A stretch of DNA of 64,000 nt from Calycina herbarum (lineage: Eukaryota > Ascomycota > Leotiomycetes > Helotiales > Pezizellaceae). Each line of letters begins with the position of its first letter. The stretch's first letter is position 1. This document shows positions 1 to 11,578 of the stretch, one piece after another. The position numbers were made by a program, and so were the translations under genes. Location of the stretch: contig LLEY01000063.1 of NCBI GenBank assembly GCA_001414485.1, positions 248,001 through 312,000 of the forward strand. The letters run 5' to 3'. The notes under the pieces were generated by a model. It had not been told where the DNA came from. It ran no database searches and worked only from the letters and a program-made list of their open reading frames with translations.

Positions 1-444
1 CAGAAAGCAAAGGCAGAGTATCTCAAAGTCGCCAAAGTCCCACACACATTCGAACAAGAAGATCTCGATCGGGGGTTCGTTGTAACCGGCCTTTGGTCTT
101 GGTCTCGTCACCCCAATTTCGCTGCCGAACAAGCAATCTGGGTTGTTTTATATCAATGGGGATGTTGGACCACCCACGCGGTTTATAACTGGACTTTCGT
201 TGGGGCCATGTGCTATCTCATTCTCTTCCAAGCTTCAACTTGGTTCACGGAGTTGATTACGGCAAAGAAATACCCGGAGTACCAAGAATATCAACGACGG
301 GTTGGCAAGTTTTTACCGAAACTTTCGACGGATCTTCCTGGGGATTTCAGTGAGCAGAAATCTAAGCCCAAGGTGGATTCGGAGAAGTCGACAGTTGCCA
401 AGAATGGCGCTGCGAAGAGTGGTGTTAAGAAAGGCAAGAAGTGA
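1..444 (+). CDS. DUF1295 membrane protein, 3' end only
   Basis: The reading frame is open from the first base to the TGA at 442-444, so the gene starts left of the window; 147 C-terminal residues are visible. The motif GLWSWSRHPNFAAEQ is the hallmark of the DUF1295 / steroid 5-alpha-reductase-like superfamily (family knowledge: multi-pass ER-type membrane proteins with a C-terminal NADPH-binding region around the RHPN motif). It is followed by hydrophobic membrane segments, an amphipathic stretch with a KYPEYQEYQRRVGKF motif near the usual end of the domain, and a Lys-rich tail ending KKGKK. That tail could act as an ER-retention signal, which is inference. The substrate is unknown. The 3' UTR lies within 445-941. 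Confidence 0.85.
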   Translation, partial: QKAKAEYLKVAKVPHTFEQEDLDRGFVVTGLWSWSRHPNFAAEQAIWVVLYQWGCWTTHAVYNWTFVGAMCYLILFQASTWFTELITAKKYPEYQEYQRRVGKFLPKLSTDLPGDFSEQKSKPKVDSEKSTVAKNGAAKSGVKKGKK

Positions 445-941
445 GTGCCTTCTGGAAAAGGAAGGACTGTTGGTGCCGGGGATTTCACAGAGGTTTGAGC
501 AATAGATCTTATGATATAATAAAGATAATATTATCTACTTCTAGACTGACGCTATCATCCTAGTGATTTCCTAGCACCACATTGGCCTCGATCTTCACAT
601 CCGATAGCAAGTGTGTGTAGGATAGGCCGAACAAGAGTCATAATTTTGATGTTATAATGAGGGACTAGTCGTTCTAGTGCGATCGTATTTACATTTGGTG
701 CCATCCGTGAGACTCCAGATCGAATTCTTACAGAAGAATTCTGAAGGATTAAAAGTTTAGTCTCAAATTTGGAAAGGGCTCCAGGAGGTATATAACAGAA
801 ACTTCTCCCATTTGAATTCTTTCTCCATCGTTTCCATCAATTGAATCACTGCTTTTTACTGCTTCGCGGCTTTTATATATCAACCAGTTTTCAATTAAAA
901 AGAACAATTCGATCAACTCAACTTCATTCAAATTCGACAAG
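445..941. other. intergenic region
   Basis: Intergenic DNA between the DUF1295 gene end and the ATG at 942. It holds the likely 3' end of the upstream gene (AT-rich stretch near 510-535) and the leader of the next gene. No gene or repeat is recognised. Confidence 0.6.
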
Positions 942-1705
942 ATGCCTTCCTCAATGGGCCCACCACCAAAGCCAACCGGCAATCGCAAGAGCAACCTTGG
1001 AGATTCAATTGAAAGACCTGGTACTCCGAGACCTGAGATTCCTGTAAGTCGTTACTTCCTCGTCTCACTTTCAATTCCCACCCTTTCACTTTCACTTTCG
1101 ATTCTTTCTTCGCCTTCGATTTCTCTTTTTACTTCCACTTCTCTCTCGGCCTCTCTTCACTTTCGCTTCCACTCTTCACTTCCTCTCCTCTCTTCTGCCT
1201 CAACCTCATCCCCCCTCCCATAAACGAAAATACAAGCTAACCACCCCCCTAGACTCTTATCAACTACAACCCCACCCACACAACCTACCATGGCATCTAC
1301 AACAACGCAAACCAAGGAGCCGGACACGGATACATCGCAGCCACCGTACCAACACAACCTGGCTATCGCCTCACCCAGGTGAACATGCGCAGCGGCTCCT
1401 ACAGCGATTGTGCTACGAGTGGGAGTACCAGCCCCGGTTCGGGATTCTGGGATTCGGGGAGTGGATCAATGGAAGGGGAATGGGGAAGTGTTACTTCTTC
1501 TCCGGGGACGAGTGTTGGAGGGGAACAAGAACGTCCTCGTGTCGCTCTTCCTTCTTTTCAACAGGGCTTTGGTGCTATTGTGGCACGGGATGAGGAGGAA
1601 GACCGTGCTGGAATTCCTTCTTTTGAGGAGGGGTTTGGGGATGTGGTGAGGATGGATGTGGAGGCGAGTTTTTTGGACCGATTTCTTCCGGGAGGTCGGA
1701 GGTAG
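942..1705 (+). CDS. small Gly/Ser-rich hypothetical protein, two exons
   Basis: Exon 1 is 942-1043 and exon 2 is 1253-1705, joined in phase 0 to give 184 residues. The 209-bp intron has a GTAAGT donor at 1044, a GCTAACC branch site near 1236 and an AG acceptor at 1251-1252. The protein begins MPSSMGPPPKPTGNRKSN, is rich in Gly, Ser and Pro, and carries a loose internal duplication near the end: the related segments LPSFQQGFGAIV and IPSFEEGFGDVV. There is no signal peptide or membrane segment. I do not recognise a family. The spliced, uninterrupted frame, good splice signals and leader support a real gene. Confidence 0.6.
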
Positions 1706-1921
1706 GGGGTTTATAGTTCGCACTCAGATGAGTTAGAGGAGAGGAGTGTGGAGTATATTTGGAAATTGGTTTTGGGTGGGTTTGGTTGGACTTTTGTTTT
1801 TTGATAGGGCTTTTTGGGGGTGTCTGTATCTTGTGTGAGACATTTCTTGCCTTTTTTAAGGAGATGGAAATGGGATACTTCATTCCTGAAAACCTGGGTT
1901 TCTTCTTGTGAGTCGCGATGA

Positions 1922-2362
1922 TTAGGGTGCTCGGTGCTTTGGCGGAGCAGGTATTATGCGCACATCGCGTGGATGGTTTTCACCTTGAAGAATTTTTTTC
2001 AGTCTTTGCTCTCCTGTTACCCAGCGGCTTCTTTGGTACTGACCTATGATCACAAGTGGCTCCTCTTCTTCCGATTCGTAGATCTGGCATATTTCGCAAG
2101 GGATGTGCTCTGACTTGATCCCCAATCGCTGAGACAAGTTGGTGACTTTTCCCTTCAACCATGATGGTTTTTGTCTACAACGTTCGCAGAGTTCTAGTGC
2201 TGTCTTCGGGTTTTTGTCATCCGTGGGGTGCATTATCTGAACGTAGCCCTGGTGGTCTGGCTGACCAGGTCGTAATTTGTATGCTACGAGGCAAGGACTG
2301 GAATACACCTCGCCATGGTTTTTGCAGCAGGAAGGACAGTGATTCTGGGTTTCTGTGCACAT
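1922..2362 (-). CDS. Cys-rich hypothetical protein
   Basis: A single uninterrupted frame of 146 residues, starting at the ATG at 2362. The frame is open about 46 codons further upstream, but that part has low-complexity composition, so the internal Met is preferred. The protein has clustered cysteines: a CPSCC pair near the N-terminus, a CERC pair in the middle and a CEIC pair further on, suggesting a small zinc-binding fold (inference). There is an acidic run (ESEEEEP) and no secretion signal. The family is not recognised; small Cys-pair proteins of this kind are common lineage-specific genes in Leotiomycetes. Confidence 0.5.
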   Translation of the reverse strand: MCTETQNHCPSCCKNHGEVYSSPCLVAYKLRPGQPDHQGYVQIMHPTDDKNPKTALELCERCRQKPSWLKGKVTNLSQRLGIKSEHIPCEICQIYESEEEEPLVIIGQYQRSRWVTGEQRLKKILQGENHPRDVRIIPAPPKHRAP

Positions 2363-4037
2363 CTTGTGTTGAAAGGAAACGCTGTAATTGCTCTGGCGGA
2401 ATTGTTGTTTGGAAAAAAGCAAGAGGGGCTGATATATCTTCAATGATCGCGGGGTAGTTTGATGTGGCGATGTTTCATTGGCTGTGAGACGACTGTCCAA
2501 TGGAAGAGAATTGTTCTGTTACACAAAATTGTTCACCAGCACAACTTTCCACCAGCAACTTGCCAGAAAAATAATTTACCCTAAATTCGAGTCTTCATTT
2601 GCTGCAGCCATGATTGCTGATAATGTCAACACATGATCATCCAGAGTACAAAAGAAGGAATTAACTTTAAGGCACAGGGTAGATCAACTTCAACCCTTCA
2701 GCACTCATGCACGTAGCAATTCCGCCAACAGCTTGCCGAACTTTTTCTCTATCAGTCCATCGTATTGCTTTGTTTTCCATTGCTTGTCTGTTAAAGTTCT
2801 CCAGAGATACTTCAGGGGTTTCCCCATTCAGATATTCTTCTCAACCTTGTGTGAAGCCGTTATGGGCATGCACAGTTTGCTTACGACGATGAGCTTTTTT
2901 CAGTAGAACTTGCGGATATACTAAGCTGCCAAGTCTCAATGGGCACTGAAAGAAACACAGACCTACTACCAACCGAGCAAGGAATCAAAAACAAGTCATT
3001 CAATAAGAAGATAATTTAATATTTGATTACAAAAAGTGTCCAGAGTCCAAGTTAATCAATATTAGATAAAAGCAATTTTGAGATTCCGTCAAAGTTATAT
3101 CACTCGCTTAAATCACGTTCCGAATACGACAGTCACAGATCCCCTTGCCAAAGTTTCCTGAAAACAATGAGGATTAAGCGAAGTGATAGAAAAGGTTCAA
3201 GCCAAAGTTTTGTAATATAGAACCTGTCCTACTAAATACGTTTTCCGGAGCTAGGTAGCTCTATCAAACCAAAATTGCCAAAACAAAATCTGCTTCGACT
3301 GATCTGTATTTTACTTTCAGCTTCGTGCCTCTCCTATACATGACCATTGCGTCTCTAAGGGGGAGGCTCGGAAATATGGAACTAAGTGCCTTACGGTGAG
3401 AGATATATTTGTTGTCCGAACCGTGCCATACAAAATCCACTGGTGCACGGCCGTGCGGTGACTTTCACTAGGTGTTTTTGATGTATGATTATTAGCCAGA
3501 ATGAATTGGGATGATAGATTGACTGCCTTTTTATATATTGTTTAATACCTATAGGTATATTCGGAAATGCTTGAAATACTAATGTCGAGTGAGGTTGAAA
3601 TCTTGAAAATCTTGTAACTCCTACAGACTGCTATGGGTCTTCTGACATGCTCCACCTTTTGCTTCAAAGTACGATCCATGCCCTTTAATGAAAAGAGAAC
3701 GACCTTGTTGAATGAAAGTGGAGTTCAAGCTGGGGGTTCGGAGCTTGAGGGAATGGTCGTGATCGTATTCGTGGCCTTAATGACCATGTCTTTACTGGGC
3801 AACAAGTCATTAAATGAATAAACCCCTGATTTCAAATATTATATCATTAAGTTCTTTCTCAGAGAAAAGTTACCAACCCAGCCCCTTCCTCGGGACAGCT
3901 GGAAATCCTGCTTAAGCGAGGTCAGCACGAAGGATTCAATACATGATGTTGTTGGCATAAATTTTTTGGAATATGTCCTTTTGTAAGGGTTGATAAGTGG
4001 ATGTTTCTCTATAATCTGGTTGTAGAAGTTTACCTCA
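2363..4037 (-). pseudogene. decayed coding-like stretches, family unknown
   Basis: No intact gene is seen. On the minus strand three stretches read like eroded protein: about 3640-3830, with one in-frame stop and the segment PLSFNKVVLFSLKGMDRTL; about 3420-3480, the segment HLVKVTARPCTSGFCMARF followed by a possible GTAAG donor; and about 2668-2893, with one stop and ending EGLKLIYPVP then TAA. They lie directly downstream of the broken enoyl reductase on the same strand. They may be one dead gene or chance frames; no domain is recognised. The rest of the region shows nothing. Confidence 0.25.
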
Positions 4038-5164
4038 TCACAGAAGAGTTACAACAAGCTTCTCTCCTGATACAGATCCAGTTTTTAGCAGCGTTAGCCC
4101 CTCTAAAATACTATCGAATCCTCGACCTATTATCTTGATTGGATGTGCTCTTAACTTTCCTTTATCGAGTAAGACTTGGAATTGCAATAATAGTTTCACT
4201 GTCAGGTCGTATTTTTCAACACTGGCCGGTCTCCCATACTCCCCTCCAAGCTTCACTTCGTTGCCCGTGCCTTCTAGGGACATGACAAACTCGGCTTCGA
4301 TAGCCTCACGGTTGGCTGGGCATGTTTCAATGGAAGCATACCTGCCGTCAGTTCTCCTGATCGAAGCATAGCAACATGCTACTGACAACTGGTCGGTGAT
4401 GCAGTCGAGTGCATGGTGGAGCCGCCCTTTGGTGTGATTTTTGATCATAAGTCCGATATCGGGTGAAGTATAGTCGAACGCAGCGCTGGCATCGTATGAC
4501 TTGACAAGTTCAAAGTTTTTTGGGGAACATGTTGCAATAGGACTAAGTCAAGAACTGTAATGGTATCGTCAGGTCTGTGTATGGCCAGGTTGTCCGGACA
4601 GGAAGTGTCACTTACAGTTTCAATAATTGGATAGCCATGGTTCCTGAAGCTGTACTTCCTCTATAAACTAGCACAGGAGTAGTTTCTTTTGAACCCGCTG
4701 GATCTCGCGGAGTAGACTCGAGTTTTAGGGTTCCTCACAGAGCTATGGTGCTGGTAAAAAGTCCACAACTTAGCTTGTTCCAATGGAAGATCTTTGAGAA
4801 CTTTTAACACCAACTCAATTACCACAATCAAATACTCGGCAAAACAATCAATTTTCAGGTCACCTGGGTTTAACCCATGTACCATACCACACACTGCTTC
4901 GCCGATGTGAAGATCTGTTCGTGTAGTTGAATCGTGTATCACGACGATATGCCCCGTAAAGCCCATCCCAACAACTGCTCCTGGACTAGGAAAAGCCATC
5001 ACCATCTTGAAGTCACTTGGATTTAGAGCCACAGCGACAGTTTTGACAAGAATAGTTCCCGGTCGCAGTTTTTGGAAGATTCACATTATGAGCGATGATG
5101 GCCTTTCCATCTTTGTCTTCCACAATTGCTGGTTTTTTTTTAATGGGAATGGCGAAGAAGACAT
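4038..5164 (-). pseudogene. trans-acting enoyl reductase (LovC-like MDR) pseudogene
   Basis: This is a zinc-free medium-chain dehydrogenase/reductase of the stand-alone enoyl-reductase type that serves highly reducing polyketide synthases (LovC-like; family knowledge). Recognisable segments in order: start near 5164, then PGTILVKTVAVALNPSDFK; VGMGFTGHIVVI and CGMVHGLNPGD; LVYRGSTASGTMAIQLLKL (nucleotide-binding loop); FELVKSYDASAAFDYTSPD; HHALDCITDQLSVACCYAS; and the normal C-terminus SGEKLVVTLL. Breaks: a frame change in the nine-A run (5134-5142), a one-base gain in the A run near 5065, a frame change near 4771, and a TGA in place of the expected Trp codon at 4735-4737. A GTAAGT intron near 4555-4615 is preserved. 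Not RIP-like; it decayed by small indels. Confidence 0.8.
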
Positions 5165-5558
5165 TGTCGGAAGAATTTCGGGGTGTTAGGATGTAGATAG
5201 AGGGGATGGAAAGTGGTCAGCTAAAGATTTACGAAATTTGGGTGAAAGCTCTGCTTTTAAGGCAAAAATGCCCAGAGCACCCTGTTCTCACTTGTGAGCA
5301 AATACATAGAAACTATTTTTGGAGAATTTCAAGCTCTTGAATGCATGAGTGTAAGTTTATTTTTTACTTCAATACATTTTTGTAGACTTATACTTATTAT
5401 AAGATTGCAAGCACCCTACTTTTCAGTGCTTGCAAATGAGAGCCAGAGCTCGCTTAATTTGCAATTACTCTTCCCAACCTAGTTTTATTACATCTTTAAA
5501 CATCCATCGAGTTGAAATCAGATCTGAAATTACAAACGCTTTGTGTTTCAGATTATGA
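5165..5558. other. intergenic, no gene seen
   Basis: AT-rich gap between the enoyl-reductase pseudogene start and the end of the MFS gene, both on the minus strand. It would hold the dead gene's promoter and the MFS 3' UTR. Confidence 0.5.
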
Positions 5559-7318
5559 CTAACCTGTCTCTAGGTTACTATTCTCGGAGTCCTCATTGCC
5601 ACCTCTAGTCCCTGCCACGGTCTTTTTATCAACAATGCCATACTCGGTCTCCAGCCCTGTCCGAAGCGTCACGTCCTTCTCAACCAAGAAAAGTAAACAA
5701 GCAAGCCCACCAAATGCAACCGCAACAAGAAAGACAAGTTTCAACGCTTCTCTGTACACGGCTCGGATCTCGCCTTTGATGGGTTCGGGGAAAGAGTTGA
5801 CGAAGCTTGCAGATGCGTATTGGTAGACTCCACCGCCCTTCAATAGTTGGCGAGCATGTGGATCTGAGATGGTATAAGCTAACTTATCAACGCGGTTATT
5901 CATGATAGTAGCTGGTATTGCAACTCCCCAAACTCCCCCGACGGTACGGATAAAAGCCCATGTCGCGGTTGCAGCTGCCTGGTCAGATTCGGGAACTGGG
6001 GCTTGAAATGCTGGAAGAAGAGTATCCAAAACCATACCACCACCAAGGGCACCGACACTTTGAAATATAGCCCATTCAGCGACTGTAGTGCTCTCACGTT
6101 GAAGTGAAAACAATCCTAGACCAAGCGTGAAAATAGCCTCACCCACGATGTGAATCCATTTAAATCGACCCCATCGGGATACAGCCATCGCTGCAATGGC
6201 AGAACCGGGGATGGCAACCAATGACATAGGGAGGAGAGAAACACCTGTCTTCTCAGCTGAGTAAAGGAAGACGGCCTGGAAGTAAATAGGTAAGAAATAC
6301 AAGCTCCAGTATACTAGCATCCAGTGCAGAAACGTGTTGAAGGCCACAATCTGCGAGGTACGGTGTCGAAAGAGCCTAGGAGGCATCAATCCGGTTGAGA
6401 CCCCCTTACGAGCTTCCCATACTGCAAAGATAGCGAGAGACAACAGTCCGAGGATTAAAGGAACAAGTGTCTGCCATGAAGCCCAGGGGTAAAGCGCACC
6501 AGCACGAGCTAGAGCGAAGAGCATGGCAACGGTGCCGGCCATCACAAAGATGTTTCCAATCCAGTCGATACTCTTTACTTTGTGGGCCATAGTCGTCTCC
6601 TTGTTATAGTTGACGTGAAGGAAGAAGTAGAGTAGGATGAGAGCCGCACCCCCACAAGGAAGGTTAATGTAGAATGCCCATCTCCACGACGCTCTGTCGA
6701 CCATGGCCCCTCCGATGAAGGGTCCCAAGGTGAGTCCAAGACCGTAGAGAGTCAAAATGATGGCGAGGTAGTAACCACGCTCACGAAGAGGGACCATGTC
6801 GGCGAGGATAATGTGAACAATCATCACCACACCTCCTGAGCCAGCCCCCTGAACGGCTCGCCCTGCAATGAGCATCGTCCCACTTGTGGCGCCCCCACAA
6901 ATACCACTCCCGAGCGTGAAGAGAGCTGTAGCAGACAACATGAGCCATCGACGTCCGAAAATATTGCAGAGTTGCCCGAAAAGAGGCTGTACTGCTGCAC
7001 TGGATAGAAAAAGGAGGTTAGTATTGGTTCTAGACACGTCGAGGATCAGACCTACCAGCAGACAAAGAAAGCGTTTGCAATCCAAACATACTCCTCGCCC
7101 ATCTCTAGGTCTGCAACCATAGCTGGCCCGGCTGTCACTACCACGCTGTTCTCGAGAGATGCCATCAAAGAAGTGACTCCCAAACCTGCCATGATGGCCC
7201 AGAATTGGGATCCACGTTTGAAGGGGGCTGGAACAACTTCCGCTCGAAGTTCATCATCGATACGAGGGGATGGATTGGTCCTCTCTGGTCTTGGAATTAT
7301 GGGGGTGGTTGGAGACAT
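5559..7318 (-). CDS. MFS efflux transporter, DHA2 (14-TM) type
   Basis: Two exons: 7318-7056 and 6999-5559, with a 56-bp intron (GTAGGT donor, TACTAAC branch site, CAG acceptor), giving 567 residues. The cytosolic N-terminus is followed by a first membrane helix. The family motifs GQLCNIFGRRWLM (motif A) and GRAVQGAGSGGVVMIV lead to the motif C region GLTLGPFIGGAMVDRASWRW. Many further hydrophobic segments follow, and a short charged tail. By family this is a proton-driven exporter of small molecules such as fungal metabolites or drugs in the plasma membrane. It sits between a dead polyketide enoyl reductase and a P450 on the same strand, so a role in exporting or resisting a cluster product is a reasonable inference. 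The frame is intact. Confidence 0.9.
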
Positions 7319-7823
7319 GCTTTCAGCGTACTTCCAGGAACAATGATTTCAAAGCTCCAGGTTGCGGCTGTAGAGGTATTAGGGATCCGAGATTCTTCAA
7401 TCCAGCTCAAGCAACAAGGAAGCTCCGAAGATTTTACGCCTAGGTAATGGAACATGGGGATTCCAAACATTTTTGGTCTGCTTACGACACTTAACATAGC
7501 GAGTTGCAACATTTCATGTTGGAGTTGGTACGCCAAGCTGATTGACGTGGATGTAGTTTAACCGATGTACCTTACTGCACGTTGTGTTGGTACTGCGGGC
7601 TTCATTCAAGCTTATTGGGTGGTGGGTAATAATACTAGGGAATGGTAAGATCTCACACTATCCTATTTTAGTCTTGTTGGCTAGTTTAAATCTCTATTTT
7701 TGGACATAGCATGTAACAATCAACACCGAGTAGGATTCGATTGTGGGGAAATTCATCCACAAAAGTCAAGAAGAGACAAAACATTTACTCAAACATAAAA
7801 CTCCCTCCCCACCACCCAACTGC
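7319..7823. other. intergenic: MFS promoter and P450 3' UTR
   Basis: Region upstream of the MFS gene and downstream of the P450 gene, both on the minus strand. No further gene is recognised. Confidence 0.5.
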
Positions 7824-9839
7824 CTACCCATCCATCACCACGGGATGAAACCTCACAAAGAATTTAGGCTTCTGCCACATTCCAAAATGAATAAAATCCC
7901 TCTCAAAATCAATACTCTGGCCCTCGACTATCTCCACATCAAAACTCCAAAGTACCTTCGCAATGAAAAGTCTCGTCTCCCGCCATGCCAACGCCATGCC
8001 CGGACACGATCTAGGTCCTTGACTAAATGGGAAGAAACTCTCTCTAGCATCGTTCTTGAAAGCTATATCATAGCCAGGATGAGTTTCTGGTAGCCAACGT
8101 TGTGGGCGATAGTTTTGAGGATCGTGGAAATAGCGGGGGCTTCGCGTGAAGCCGTAGTGGCTGTATTGTACTGTGACCTAGAAGGAGTTAGCTATGGAAG
8201 ACAAGTGATGGATAGGGGTATGCTGACTCCTTTTTCGATGTAAGTGCCATCAACTGTTGTTCCCGGGCTTACGCGAGGTAGTCCATCTACGAAAAATTAG
8301 TGCCGAGATGAGATGATAACGAGCAAGTAAGTATGGGTGAAAAAAACAAGAATTTCTTACGCCCAGCAATAACAGTCAACCTCAAACTTTCCATCAAACT
8401 CGCATTCAGCACCTTAAGCTCCGCAAGTGCATCACATGTAATATCCTCATACCTCCCAAACGCCCCCCTAATCTCTTTAACCAGCAACCCAAGCATCTCC
8501 GGTTGCTGCAAAGAAAACATAAGGGTACAAAGGAACTGACTAGAAGGCGGCTCATAACCGGCAAGAAGAATTTGTACTGAAATCGTCTCGATATGCTGCA
8601 TTTCCCTCCCCTTTGGTGGTGGTCCATCAACCGATGGAAGTAATTGTTCGAGATGATCGAGATGTTCAAGTTTCCCACGACGTGCAATGCGTTCTTTTAG
8701 CGCTTCTCGGTTTAGTTTTCGAGCTCGGAATTCGTTTATGAGGGCGGAAGGAGGGACGAAGAGAAATTGGAGGGGAGCGAGGAGGGGAAATTTCTTGAGG
8801 ATTTGGTGGATTGTTACGAAGAAGTTTACTGCCCAAACTGAGTTGAGGAGGGGTGTGCTTTTCACTATGGTATTTGGTTAGAAAATTTGATGTACATGGG
8901 AAGTGCAATGAAGCTCACTATCTCGCAACTGATGCATCTCATGGCTATATGCCAATTCCGCCGCAATGTCCATCGCAACCCAATCAGTCCACTAAATTAT
9001 CTCGCGTTAGCCGAGATCCTAAATCTCCCATTCAAAGACTTCTACATACGGTCCGAAGTTCGATCCCCTCCTTCACACTTCCAAATTCCTTCATCCTCCC
9101 AACAAACAGATCAATATACTTATGCACAATCGGTTCCTTAGCCTTGATTGCTTTCACACTGAATGCTGGTGAAAGCATCTTCGATATCCGTTGATGTTTA
9201 ATAGGATCCTTCTCCCAAGTAATACCTTGATCCCCAACACCCAGTTCAATGAAGTTTGTTTTTGGAAAGTGCTCGATGTGTTTGGTATGTGAGGCATAGA
9301 TATCTATATAACTTCAGTTCAGTTTATTTAGAAGGGGGAGAACAGATGGGGGAGAATAGCAGGAGATTACCTGTTGCAGCTTGTGGCGTGAGGAAAACAA
9401 GTTCATTTGGAGCGACACGAACAACATCCCCTGCAATTTGGTCAGCGAGTTTCGGTCAAGAAGTCTGCGAAGGGTTGTGACTTGTACCATATTTATCGAG
9501 AGTTCTCGCAATTGTCATGGGATATTTCCCTGAAATCCTATTTTCATTAAAGGGGCGCGCCTACTTTTCGGGTGGGAGGTACTTACCAATGGTACGCATA
9601 CCAAACATTCGAGAATGCGGCAAGTTTTGGACCAGGAAATTTGGAAGCGGGATGGAAATAAAGGAGATATACACAACAAAGCAAAGTGTAAATGAGCAAC
9701 TGCAGAAATTTGAGTCCCATAATTGGTCGAGATGGATTTTTAGTGTTTTACTTACTATCACAAGCGTAAGCAGAGCGATCTGGTTGATCGGGAATTGACC
9801 AACAAAGTCCACAATATAAGAGGGCCGAATGGCTGCCAT
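7824..9839 (-). CDS. cytochrome P450 monooxygenase, nine exons
   Basis: Exons on the minus strand: 9839-9756, 9699-9587, 9537-9488, 9430-9371, 9303-9050, 8991-8919, 8864-8361, 8286-8228 and 8177-7824. All eight introns are 49-67 bp except the 74-bp one at 8360-8287, and phases agree throughout, giving 516 residues. Exon 3 must use the TAG acceptor at 9538-9540; the nearer CAG would shift the frame. Features in order: membrane anchor (about residues 20-45), the hinge [11 protein letters not shown]-helix AGYEPPSS (313-320), ExxR ESLR (370-373), and heme loop [10 protein letters not shown] (450-459) with Cys457 as axial ligand. By family it is a microsomal fungal P450, probably of secondary metabolism. 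Odd point: the usual Thr-Thr of the I-helix is Pro-Pro. The substrate is unknown. Confidence 0.88.
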
Positions 9840-11054
9840 GTTCTGTATAGATGAAATACCGTGCGGGATATGGATGGATATTTTGATCGAGAGAGATCAA
9901 CGATAGCTGTGAAGTGTGGTTAAATGGTTGAATCGACTCACCAACATATTTCAAAGTTGGCCACTAACAACTCAAGTTGCTGTAAATCATCCAAATGCCT
10001 GCACTTGCATCCCACCAACGACATCACGTAAATTACCCCTGTCTGCTGACCTCGCTTAATTTTGACTTGAGAATGGTTGGTTCACTAACTTTACTTTGAG
10101 ACAGAGACTACGAGTCGTGAGCTCGTTTGAAATCAAAGATTTGTTAATGCAAGGAATTATATATATGGTATTTGTGAACAATGGCAGTACCTCGCGCAGT
10201 GAGATTATGCTTGTTATGGCATGCGGTCACGAACAAGAACACGCACGAGAAGGTCCACAACAGGTTGGAGTTGAGTGTTTTAAAACCCGCTACCGATAGA
10301 AGAGTTGAGCTCTGAGACTTCACTACCCCGCCCCTCCATGAATTCAATCTCCTTTTATGCAACAATGGTGTTTTTTAAATGTAGAATGCGGGGATGGAGT
10401 GGGTCGGGCACACAGCAGTCGAAGAAGACGGACGAGAAAAGTAATAGAAGCAGGAACTATTGAGGAATATAGTAGAGAGGATCGATAGAGAATGTGTTTA
10501 TTAAGGCATAAATAGCTCAGCTCCGGCGCTTACCCAGGCTATTATTCTCGTTTTCTGCATGTTTCCACTATAGCTGGGGCACCGAGTAGAGTTAACATAT
10601 GGTGGATTTTAGGCCTCCGAAGAAAGCAAAGTAACACCCCAAAACATTGTTATTTACAGGTCTTCATTCAGTGGGGGGGTCTGAAAAGGCACAGAAGTAA
10701 GCGTTTCAAGTCAAAAGGCCAAGGTCGGAGTAGTAACATTGTACGAAGAAAAGTTGATGATCAGCAGTCATCACGAAATGCTAGCCGAAATAGGCAAACA
10801 AGATCAAACGAAATGTAGTGGTAGTGGCGCTGAGCGGCGGGGAAGAAATGCAATATTAATTTTAAAAAGAGTACAATGTCAGCCAAGACTATTAGAATAT
10901 GATTCTATACAGTTTTTGATGACTTTTTGAGAGTAGCGAGGGATTCTGATACATTGATTCGTTAACTAGTCCCGATCAAGCGATTATTGTGCTCCAAAAT
11001 ATTAAGGCTTGTGCCGTACTTGGATGAACGGGGAGACCGATTCACTTTTTGTTA
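9840..11054. other. intergenic, no gene seen
   Basis: P450 promoter side followed by about 1.2 kb in which I see no supported gene. Short frames here lack family features. Confidence 0.4.
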
Positions 11055-11247
11055 CTTTCTTTCTATATAAGAACTATAGTCTCCTCTAGAAGAAAACATC
11101 AGAGCAAATCTACAACAAACACTTCTTCAAGTCTTCTCAACAAACCTCACTCCAAATCTCTGATTCTCTTCTCCAAGAAACCCTCCTCTTCACTACAACT
11201 TTGACCTCTCCAATACCACACTACCTCCCATCCCACCGCTCTCAAAC
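11055..11247 (+). promoter_or_regulatory. TATA promoter with CT-rich leader
   Basis: A TATATAAG box near 11065 is followed by a leader of about 150 bases that is strongly C/T and A/C rich and almost G-free, ending at an ATG at 11248. This is the usual look of a highly expressed filamentous-fungal promoter and 5' UTR. The composition changes abruptly to AT-rich just after the ATG. Confidence 0.5.
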
Positions 11248-11578
11248 ATGACGCTCATTAGCAACGTATGGCCACCTCAAACTTAAGTTATTTAATCTAT
11301 ACTACCTCTAACTCAGCTCCTCTCTGTTATTCTAGTACTTCTTATCTTAGTAACACAAGCGGCGCTACTTAACACTTTAGAAAAGCAGGTAGACTATATA
11401 AGAGAAGTAGGTAAGTATATTAACTTTTATACGCCTCTATATACCTTAAGTATAAGCAATTTCTCTCTTAGTTCGCCCTTTTTACCTCTTATTCTTAGTA
11501 GTTAGACGTAAGTTTTATCTTTCTGTACTACTTCTAGCTTCTAATATAATAAGAAAAACATATACTAATTTATTATAG
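11248..11578 (+). CDS. possible 72-aa hydrophobic small protein, three exons
   Basis: Proposed exons: 11248-11265, 11317-11410 and 11472-11578. The introns have GTATGG and GTAAGT donors, AG acceptors, and a CTCTAAC branch site for the first; phases match across both joins. The product starts MTLISN, continues into a hydrophobic stretch (LLSVILVLLILVTQAALL), a short charged helix and two more hydrophobic Leu/Val/Tyr-rich segments. The family is unknown. Against it: the DNA is AT-rich and TpA-rich like the RIP-affected repeats, so the frame may be chance and the segment an insertion behind a host promoter. Confidence 0.3.

Noticed and set aside
7743..8093. 116-codon plus-strand frame over the P450 3' end
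   Set aside because: Antisense shadow of the last P450 exon, which carries the heme motif.
9488..9587. P450 as a pseudogene because exon 3 seemed out of frame
   Set aside because: Using the TAG acceptor at 9538-9540 instead of the CAG at 9530-9532 restores the frame and a typical WISGKYP segment.
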